Shown: positions 21,320 through 29,837 of the stretch, piece by piece
Numbering within the stretch: the first letter of the stretch is position 1
How the letters are laid out: each line of letters starts with the position of its first letter
NCBI GenBank assembly: GCA_037974965.1
Contig: JBBPFI010000005.1
Location: 682,001 to 746,000, forward strand
DNA: 64,000 nucleotides
Origin: Dacryopinax spathularia
Lineage: Eukaryota > Basidiomycota > Dacrymycetes > Dacrymycetales > Dacrymycetaceae
Direction: 5' to 3'
The notes under the pieces: model-generated
The model's database searches: none
Told to the model about the DNA's origin: nothing
Seen by the model: the letters and a program-made list of their open reading frames with translations, nothing else
Position numbers and translations under genes: made by a program

Positions 21320-21800
21320 GGACAGACCGAATGATATCAATGACAACACAGCTGATAGTCCTGCTTGTCCGCGATTCGACGGTCATGTGGCCAACACAAC
21401 GGACAGACCGAACGCTACCAATACCAACACGGCAGATCATCTGCTTGTCACCTGTGCTATAGCCGCTGCCGTCAACACTGCCTGCCTGGGTAAGTCGTCT
21501 TTGTTCGGGACAAGTATCCTCTCTGAGCAGACAGACAGACCGAACGATATCAATACCGACACGGCTGATCATTTGCTTGTCACCTGTGCTATAGCCGCTG
21601 CCGTCGAAACTGCCTGCCTGGGTGACGACTCTTTGTTCGGACAAGTACCCTCTCTGGGCAGACAGACAGACCGAACGATATCAATACCAACACGGCTGAT
21701 CATTAACACTGCCTGCCTGTGTAAGTCGTCTTTGTTCAGACAAGTACCCTCTCTGAGCAGACAGACAGACCGAACGATATCAATACCAACACAACGCGAA
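21320..21800 (+). repeat. Five-unit array of the short repeat with GTAAG...CAGACAGACAG spacers
   Basis: Cores lie near 21320, 21400, 21534, 21663 and 21767. Three spacers begin GTAAGTCG or GTGACGAC after CTGCCTGG(T) and end CAGACAGACAG, and contain TCTTTGTTCGG and ACAAGTACCCTCTCTG. The same spacer words occur in the 12-kb array (TCTCTATTGGGACAAGTACC), showing that core and spacer spread together. Confidence 0.9.
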
Positions 21801-22064
21801 TTACTGTCCCCCTATACAACCTCGGTAACTAGGTGAATTAGGGGGGAAGGTTGAAGATGTGCGTACCAGTCTGCTTTTGCCCAATTGGCTTTTCTGCAGC
21901 TGTTCTTTGCCTTCTAATACTGCTGGTCTACATCGCCCCATCCATCCCGACGGTTCTATCGTCTTTCATCCTTCCATATGCTCTCGTCCACACAAAGCCT
22001 CTCGCCTTATTCGCCGCACTGAGCCTCTCGTTTTACCTCAACTCTCTTACCATCTGATCCTCTC

Positions 22065-22350
22065 GTTCTACTTTCAGTTCACTTATCACCTGCCTCTCTC
22101 GTTCTACACTCATCTCTCCTTCTACCTGCCTCTCTCATTCTACACTCGTCTCTCCTTCTACCTACCTCTGTCCTACACTCATCTCTGTTTCTACCTACCT
22201 CTCTCATTCTACATGCTTCTCTCCTTCTACCTGCCTCTCTCGTTCTACACTCTTCTCTTCTCTCCTTCTACCTGCCTCTCTCAATCTACACTCTCCTCTC
22301 CTTCTACACTCTTTTCTCCTTCTACCTACCTCTCTCTTTCTACATGCATC
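22065..22350 (+). repeat. Pyrimidine-rich minisatellite (CTCTCNTTCTAC family)
   Basis: About twenty diverged units of the type CTCTCCTTCTACCTGC and CTCTCGTTCTACACTC. The same unit, in reverse complement, recurs in intron 2 of the KDZ gene (27978-28060), upstream of that gene (28845-28905) and, less clearly, inside an exon of gene D (25140-25220). Frames through it read as LSFYLPLSFYTHLSFY-like runs, which I take as meaningless. Confidence 0.85.
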
Positions 22351-23320
22351 TCTCCTTCTGCAGGAATCCGTCACTTCACATGAAACACTGTGTCTCTTGT
22401 TCCACACACCACTCTCCTCTGACATGCCGCTCTCCTTCTACGTCCATCTCTCATTTGACATGGTTGCTGAACATCGCACCTTGTCTCTTCCCTCTCTCAT
22501 TCTACCTTCATCTGTCGCTCTGCATGAACCTCCCCTTCAACAGACATGTCTCCTGTCTCATTCACGACGTTGTAGACCCAACTGTTGTTTGAGACGCGCC
22601 TCTTTTTCGGCGTGCACTTCTCTTAGACCAGCGTTATTCCATTCTCATTCTCGTTCGACGAGCTTCTCTGGCTCTACATGCTGCTCTCATTACACACAAC
22701 TCTCTTCTGCATACATTATATCGGCATTGCTCTACAGCTTCTTCGTGTCACTGTCCACTTTCAATCCTCGTTCTACGACCCGTGATACTTCTTCACGCGA
22801 GCCCTTTGTCAATCACCTGTCGCTTCACATGCACTCATATGTGCCACCTGATTCAATCCCTTCTCTGGACTAAACCCACTCTTGTGCTCACTCAATCCTC
22901 TCACTACTCGAGCGTAAATGACGTGCGCTGATAATCCATCCCCTAGGTCAATAATTCATCGTTGGCTCGCTCACATGCGACATCCATGCGTTATGCACAC
23001 GCACGCTACATTGGGCTCGAAGGCGTCAGATGTGCAAGGATCTACCGCTGCGGTTGCTTTCGGGCAGATAGGGTTGCTGCCTCCTCATGCCGTTATGCAT
23101 CCATCCATGTATGAGTTTCCTTGTTCGTGCTGAGAGCCCTTTTCTGATGCGAGACGGCAGACTCACTCCTATTATACTTACAAGGATAATCTCGTTGTAA
23201 GGGCCGATCGCTACGGGTATAGATTATTTAACTTAACCGGTGAATGATATCATAGCATGGAGGCCATGATGAAGTCTGCCCAGAGAATAAGCGCCCATCC
23301 AAAGTAGAAGCGGTTGATTG
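22351..23320. other. Stretch without a recognisable gene
   Basis: Pyrimidine-rich sequence continues to about 22560 with loose relatives of the minisatellite unit. After that there are only short frames and no splice-connected coding pattern, repeat array or RNA gene that I can support. Confidence 0.45.
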
Positions 23321-23324
23321 GCAT

Positions 23325-23495
23325 CCACTTCGAATGGCGCCCACTTCGAATGGCGCCCACTTCGAATGGCGCTCACTTTGAATGGCGCTCACTTTGAATG
23401 GCGCTCACTTTGAATGGCGCTCACTTTGAATGGCGCTTGTTTCGAATAGCGCCCGTTTCGAATGGCGTCCGTTTCGAATGGCGCACATTTCAGCT
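23325..23495 (-). repeat. 16-bp minisatellite, inverted relative to the 18.9-kb array
   Basis: About ten units of ACTTCGAATGGCGCCC and ACTTTGAATGGCGCTC with an exact 16-bp period. Reverse complemented, the unit is GAGCGCCATTCAAAGT, clearly related to GAGCGCCTTCCGAAAT at 18.9 kb. Confidence 0.9.
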
Positions 23496-23757
23496 GATGA
23501 CTTTCAAGCGCGTCTTCGTAGCAATGTGCGTGCACCAATCTTTGCCAGATATAGGAATAAAAAGAAAGTGCAGCAAAGTCCAGGTTCATGACCTAAACAT
23601 CAAAGGCCCGTGCGCCATCAGCAAAAACCAGAGGACCCTGGTGTAGGGTTTGGACACGTCTCTTTCACTAAACCAAAACACTCGCTCATTCACATTATCA
23701 TTCTTGTCTGTTCTTGCTTTCACCGCCCAAATTGAGAGTGAATCGTATCCTGAAACC

Positions 23758-25845
23758 ATGCAGTATCCTGAAGATGTTCGCATAATTATGGAATATTGGC
23801 AGATGGAGGATCTGCCGCCTCATTATTGCGAGGCATGTCATGCTTTCTGCCCCGCGTTCGTTTCATATGATCGAAGATCGGAGAGGCCACTGAATAAGTA
23901 TATGATATATCGCCGGGTAAGTAACACCAGATTTGAGCGCGTCCGCTAGTCTGACGCCATTGAAAGTGCCTCGTAAAGCAACATTTCAAGCTCAGTTTCG
24001 ATTGGCAATCCGCCCCTATACCCCTGGAGGACAGATCCCGCGTCATCATGCGACTGGCAGGTTATCCGCCAATCAATTACCCCTCAAGCCCGCCTGGATC
24101 GCCTGGATCTCCCACGCCTGTACGGGCTTCCCACGCGTCGATACCATCGAGGTTGCCACGCAAGGCGACCGCCAAACCTCGTTGCACCAACAACTGTGCA
24201 AAGCCTCAAAACTCGGCCTGCCCGCTACTTTACTGCAAAACGTGTTGCTTGATAGCGCAAGCCAACTGGAAAGGAGGTCCCCCAATTGACTGTAACGAGC
24301 ACAAGCTGCCCGCCCCCAGCACGACTGCGCAACCGGCTGCCAAGGTCGAAGTTCAGCAACCCAAACCCATCGATGTAGATAACTTCGAGATACCCCCGTC
24401 CACCCAACCTCGGCGCACCTTCGATGCCGGCGTCGGTACACCATATGTCACGCAGTCCTCCAGAGCGTTTCAAGGTCCCGCCGTACCACATCATGCCCAG
24501 CCGCTAGGCCGTCCCGTCCGCGAACATTATTCTCGAGCGAGGAAAGAGGCCACCGCAGAAGCCGAGCGTAGACTACAAGAGGAGATAGAAGCACGAGAGA
24601 GAGAAGAAGAGAAACAGCGGCAGTTCGTTGTGGTGGTATTGACCGAGGTAAGTGGCTGGACATGCCTGTAGGCTCGCATGATTGACGGATGTATGCTATC
24701 AGACCGAAGCAATTGATTTTCCGGGCTTATTAGCCAAAGCTTCCACGAATGGGTTGATGACTCGGATCAGCGAGTGGCCGGCCTATCTGCAAGAATGGCT
24801 TGAAGGCAGAATAGGTCATCATTTTACGTCGCTCGAGCTGTTCAATGCAGTGACGAATCGCTGGGAGGTTTACGGCAGAGACGCGCTTCGGATTGTCATC
24901 GGATCTGAGCGGCTGCTTTGTCGACTACCAGGCGTGCATGGTGACCTACAGCATGTTCAGCAGGAAGTTGTGCAAGTCTGCCGTCCCGTAATCAGCAAGG
25001 ACACCCCTCGTCGAGTTGCAACACACCATACGTCGCCCAAAAAGATGCCCAGTCGAGCTCCCCCTAGCCCTGAGAAAGATATGAAGAAAGGTGTGAAGGC
25101 GCTCGTTGACAACGGACGCGGGTCAGCCATGTCAAGTGATGGGAATATGTGGAAGGAGAGAGGCATGTCGAGGGAGAGAGGCATGTCGAAGGAGAGAGGC
25201 ACGGCGAAGGAGAAGCACATGGGTAGCGAGGAAAGAAAGGTTGAAGGGCAAGGCGGATTTGGCTATGGCAAGGAGGTTATCGAGATTAGCGATGACGAAG
25301 ACCCTCCGAAGAGAAAATGCACTCACTCAAGTGGCACCGAGGGCAGTCTACCGTCAGTGGATGAGCTCATATCACGGTTTGAATCGCCCTCTATCTCGAG
25401 CGTCAGCATCCGAAGTCTCACTCCGGAGCGTCCGGGCAATGGCTGTCCCTCTGAGCGACCGGCAACTCGTGCTTCTCAAGATTGGCCGGGTGATGCAACC
25501 TTTGGCACGATACTTAATCAGATGCAGACGGTCCTCCATAAGAATAAGAAGGAAAGAAAGACGTTGCCGCTCGCACTGGAGAAGACAATCGGCCATCGCG
25601 TGCCTCTACGAACCTGGTACGACCAACGAGATGCCCTGAAATCTGCCTCCTCCTCGCTTGTTTTTGAATACCAGAGCAAACCTTCCAAGAGCTGGAAATG
25701 TTTCCGACAGGATCTCTTGGAGGAATTGAAGAAGCGGCCGGCGAAGGACATCGAAGGTCTGGGGCTTGTCAAAGCACGAGTGAAGGTGAAGAAAGAGAGC
25801 GGGAAGACTGGCGACAGTCGTCACGCCAAGAAACTGCGACGCTAG
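23758..25845 (+). CDS. Gene D: unknown Cys-cluster protein with a SUMO-interaction-like motif
   Basis: Three exons, 23758-23916, 23967-24647 and 24703-25845, give 660 residues with all junctions in phase 0. An N-terminal YCEACHAFC could contribute metal ligands. A likely zinc cluster covers residues 126-165: CTNNC, then C-x5-CKTCC (CPLLYCKTCC), then DCNEHK. A Glu/Arg-rich coiled coil (about 240-275) and a Trp-containing segment (SEWPAYLQEWLEG) follow. Residues 471-480 (EVIEISDDED) have the form of a phosphorylatable SUMO-interaction motif. Residues about 428-452 (KERGMSRERGMSKERG) are encoded by a purine-rich minisatellite. The C-terminus is Lys-rich. This suggests a nuclear, possibly DNA- or chromatin-associated protein; no family name is supported. 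Confidence 0.68.
25140..25225 (+). repeat. Purine-rich minisatellite inside gene D
   Basis: Four units of about 21 bp, AAGGAGAGAGGCATGTCG and variants, in frame as KERGMS(K/R). The unit shares its GAAGGAGAG core with the 22-kb and 28-kb minisatellites. Confidence 0.75.
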
Positions 25846-26107
25846 GTACACTGGAGCATCACCAAAGACAGCATCACAAGCTATCGCTGTAACTAGGGAA
25901 CTCGCTTCAACTTGTGGATATCGAGCTAAATTACCCCCCTTCGTTTATTGGTTTTGAGTCTGAGTGACCCCCCCAAATCGCCCTTTCATGCAGTCCGATA
26001 TCTACTCATTAGTGTAACTACGACTTACTACATCTTCTTATCCCTAATATCATTACTTTCGTGTGAATCGTCGCGTACCCAGCTCACCAGTCAACTTTGC
26101 GACCACT

Positions 26108-26502
26108 CAGGTGTGTTGGTATTCATATCGTTCGGTCTGAGTTTCAACTCGGGACGGAACCCGATTGAGGGTTGTATGGGTTGCATCAACACATGACAGC
26201 CTTGCTGTGTTGGTATTGACATCGTTCGGTTTGCATGCCATCTCAGGATTGCTCACGACTGCAGTTCTAAAGGTCGCTCCAACAAAGTTCAGAGGTCGTT
26301 TGGGTTGTATCAACCCATGACATCACAGACTCGCTGTGTTGGTATTGACATCGTTCGGTTTGAATGCCTTCTCAGGGTTGCTCACGACTAACGTTCCAAA
26401 GGCAGCCCCGACAAAGTTATCATCAGCACTAAGGTTATTCGAGTTGCATTAATGTAGGACATCGCAGCCTGGCTGTGTTGGTATTTGAAATCGTTCCACG
26501 GC
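26108..26502 (-). repeat. Four inverted copies of the short repeat between convergent genes D and E
   Basis: The plus strand reads GTGTTGGTATT, a variable centre and ATCGTTCGGT at about 26111, 26207, 26335 and 26474 (the last one degenerate). The spacers of 96-139 bp share GGTTGTAT, TCAACACATGAC/TCAACCCATGAC and CTCAGGATTGCTCACGACT, so they form one tandem family in the opposite orientation to the other arrays. Confidence 0.85.
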
Positions 26503-26587
26503 ACTGCTAAATAAATTTCAAGATGTTCCGGTCTACAACATGTTGGGGGTGCTCTATGTAGAAGATACGTGTCACAGAATAAAAGGA

Positions 26588-28823
26588 CTATACAAGATCC
26601 TCAGAAGGTATTAAGTGGGGGGATTGGCCACGCTTCCTCAGCTCTTCCACTAGCACACGGTTGTGTACCTTGATGACCTCATCAAGGAAGAAATCATAAC
26701 GCACCGGCTGCATCTCGCGGACGATAGGGTGGAAGTTATTCAGCCAGGCATTGACTTGCTCGCATTTCGACGAGTTGAAGGTCCAACTGTTGTTCGCCTT
26801 GTTGACCAGCTCAGGATAGGCGGAAGCGTTGCAGTTCATCCCACAGTACCAATCCCGCTCGGAGTGCTTGCTTTTGAAGTGAAACACATCCACCACGAGT
26901 GCTGTCCCTTCGAAGAAGGATTTCAGTTGCGGTCGCTCGCTGATATACTTGTGAAGCCCGCAATTGTTGTCGTAGAAGAGAACGTCGGGTAAGGAGGCAG
27001 GGGTCGGAAAGACAGTCTGCAAGAAATCCTAGATACGAATGTAAAATGAGAGAGGCAGGGAAAGGCAGAGGAACGCACAACAACAGAACTGAGGGACTCG
27101 GCACCATAGAATGTTCCATGAGCAAGAATGACACCGCAAGGGCGAACGACAAGTTGCTCGTTGTGAGTTCGTCGACGTGTGAAGCGAGCCTTGATTTTCC
27201 CCTCGACAGACGGCTGCCCGGCCGGTCCAGCGATGACGTGATCCATCTCTGCTTCTACATCGGTTTCAAGATCCATTCCAGGGACAGCATCGTCGTGATC
27301 CTCGGCGCTGAGCAGAGGCGAGCCTCGCAGATAGGCATGTGTGCGATTGAGCCGATGTCTCAAAAGTCGGAATGACTGATTTTCGCTCCGATATTTTCTT
27401 TCCAGTGCAGCATGGGAGGGGGCTGCGCAGGTTTGAAATCCGTCCCGCACAGGTGAAGAACAGCCTTCGACTGCGCATACAACGTCGAGGTAGGAGTGCA
27501 CCAGGCAATATCGAGCGCGGTTTGTTATGAGCGGATTGCTACAGTTATGCACTGCACAACACGGGCGGCCGATCGCGACTCCGTCGGTAATAGCACAAGA
27601 AAGCATGTCTGTAGGGTAAGTTAACACGGGGAGACTAAAGTAAAAGAGTCTGGCTTACATTCTCGTCCATCTCTCTCGAAAAACTTTCGGCAGGTATCAC
27701 ATGCATGGGCCCACTGCTCTTGACCTTGCTGGGCCATGAACACGTTGCGTTCGAGCATAGCACTAGTAAGTCGTTGGGTCTGCGTGAGACCCGGAAGATG
27801 AGGTAACCGCAGTTGAGTGCCTTGCTCATTGTGATGGAGTATAAGGGAATAGAGGTCGAAGAGATTGGCGATGTATTCCGCGCGCAGCAATGGGATTTGA
27901 TAGGGGCCTTTGTTCACAGAGCCTGTCGAAGCAAGTGTTGTGTTGTAGATGAGTGCGTTTGCATGCATGGATGAGCTGAGTGTAGAACGAGAGTTGAGTG
28001 TAGAATGAGAGATGAGTGTAGAACAAGAGGTAAGAGTAGAACGAGAGGTGAGTATACGCGCATACTGGCAAGAAGGACCATACATACTGAGAGAAGACCG
28101 TCATCGCTCGAAACAGATCGCACAACTTGTTCTCGAAGAGGAAGTGCTTCTCGCCTTGCACAACAGTTGGAATTCCCTGATAGTAGACGCGGTAGACCGC
28201 CCCGGTTGCATCGGCTTGGCAGCTATAGTTGAGGTGATACGTGCTGTGGCACGTGTAGCACCTTAGATAGGTCACGAGAACAGGGATTGCACCCCGCCCA
28301 AGGGTATACAGAGCCGCTCGAAATCGACGAGGATCGCGCAATCGTGTACGCCGTCCGTGATTGACGAAGTCCGGACACCGTAAATTCATGCAAGTGCGGG
28401 TGGGGGGGTAGAACTCTTCAGCAGCTGCAGAAAAGTCAGCCGGGCGTGCAAACTTCGTACAAGCATCTCACCAAGGTTCAGTGACTGAGAAAAGTCGGCA
28501 AAGATGCGATAATCATCCACGAGAGGCGGTGTCATGCTCGTGACATCCTTGCCATGTACCCAGATCGTTTCGCGAAAGGCTGCCCAGAGTGCTACCACCT
28601 GCGCCTGGGTGACATTGATCCCCGTTGCCAGTAGGGATATGACAGAGCTAGGAAGTTCATCGGGAGGATCATCCAGACCCTCAACACTTGTGTCTTGTTG
28701 CCAAGAGATACGGTTCTGTAGTCGACGCGCAGTGATAACGAATTCGAGCGCTTGTTCGACCGTTATGTCGCCTATCCATGGTCTAAGTCGCCTGATAGTT
28801 TTGTACAGTCTCGATAGGCGCAT
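26588..28823 (-). CDS. Gene E: KDZ transposase-family protein with CxC5 and CxC6 cysteine clusters
   Basis: Five exons on the minus strand: 28472-28823, 28088-28424, 27659-27975, 27079-27608, 26588-27028; 658 residues. From about 129 a Cys cluster (TRTCMNLRC ... LRCYTCHSTYHLNY ... YYQGIPTVVQ) fits the CxC5 type. From about 335 comes a second one (ITDGVAIGRPCCAVHNC ... ARYCLVH ... CAVEGC ... FQTC) of CxC6 type. The C-terminal part carries LFYDNNC, VFHFKSKHSERDWYC, FNSSKCEQVNAW and RYDFFLDEVIK, typical of these Agaricomycete KDZ-related proteins, where the D in YDNNC and the E in CEQ are candidate RNase H-fold residues. No frameshift or internal stop is needed, so it may be intact. I cannot see terminal inverted repeats. 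Exon 2's following intron contains a minisatellite. Confidence 0.82.
27978..28060 (-). repeat. Minisatellite inside an intron of gene E
   Basis: Five to six units of GAGTGTAGAACGAGAG lie within the 112-bp intron 27976-28087. They are the reverse complement of the units at 22065-22350. The repeat forms most of the intron. Confidence 0.85.
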
Positions 28824-29837
28824 GCCTAGTAACGGGACTGGAAGAAGGAGAACGCAGTGTAGAAGGAGAGCTGAATGTAGAAGGAGAGCGGGATGAGTGT
28901 CGACAGTTGATGCGGAACGCGAGAGTTTGTGAGCGAGAACTCGATGAACTGGCAGGAGTCAGTAGAACAAGGAAAGTTCTCTCATGCGCGCTTCCCATGC
29001 GCGCTTCCGACCCAATTCGGCACAGTCATGCGGAATAATCAAAAATTGCGCGTTAAGGGCTTAGCCATATGGGTTCTTATTTAGGACCCTGATAGGCGAC
29101 ACCGGCTATTGCAGTGTGCGGGCGGCCGCACAAAAGAGGGTCCGCACTAAAGGGCACGGAACCTGTACGTCGTCCAAACCACCAACCCCTCGCCGATGGA
29201 AGATCTGCGCACGTTCCAGCCCACCATCATCACCAGCACACAACGCCAACCCTGGCCCGCTCAACTTCCCGCATCTTCCAATACTTCCACCTCACCGCAT
29301 GCCCATCATCAGCCGGGTCCCGTGCCGCTGAAGAGAGACGCGACGCGCCCGCCTGCGTGTGACTGCTCAAAGAGCGCGTCCCTGCGCGGGACGGTGACGG
29401 TGACGACAGGATGCTTCTGAACAAGGGGGGTTGGTGTTTGAGACTCTTAAAGGGTCGGGCTTTGATCGAGCGTGCGTGGGGCTCTTGTCCTCCTCCTCCG
29501 GTCGCCCTTTGGCAACTTAACCATCACGCAAGCTCCCTCAACCGGCACACGCTTGACTTTGAAGTTTGATTGTGCTTTGATATCTTGTTTCGACTTTCTT
29601 GTTCATTTCGCTTTGGTATCTTGGCTCTTGGCTCTTGGTTACTTCATTGAGGCGTCTGACTATTGGAACGCTTGGACACCGTCGAAACAGGCGCATATAT
29701 TCGACTTACCACCCACCACTGACCGTCACACTCCACCTTCTGGCAACCACTTGGCCCCCTCTCGACTCGGTAGCGTCTTGCTCTTTATCTGCCTCCCGCC
29801 TCTCGCCTTCCAGCTTCTCTAACGATAACGACGAACG
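28824..29837. other. Intergenic region, right edge of the accessory island
   Basis: The first part (28845-28905) holds three to four units of GTGTAGAAGGAGAG-like minisatellite just upstream of gene E. The rest has only short overlapping frames; 29450-29837 is the likely promoter and leader of the kinase. No gene recognised. Confidence 0.5.

Noticed and set aside
12200-21800. The regularly spaced repeats could be taken for a CRISPR array.
   Set aside because: The organism is a eukaryote with spliceosomal introns, the spacers are themselves repeated, cores diverge, and there are no cas genes.
21859-22383. A 174-codon Leu/Phe/Ser/Tyr-rich frame that looks like a membrane protein.
   Set aside because: The residues arise from a pyrimidine-rich minisatellite, and the same unit is found in an intron of gene E.
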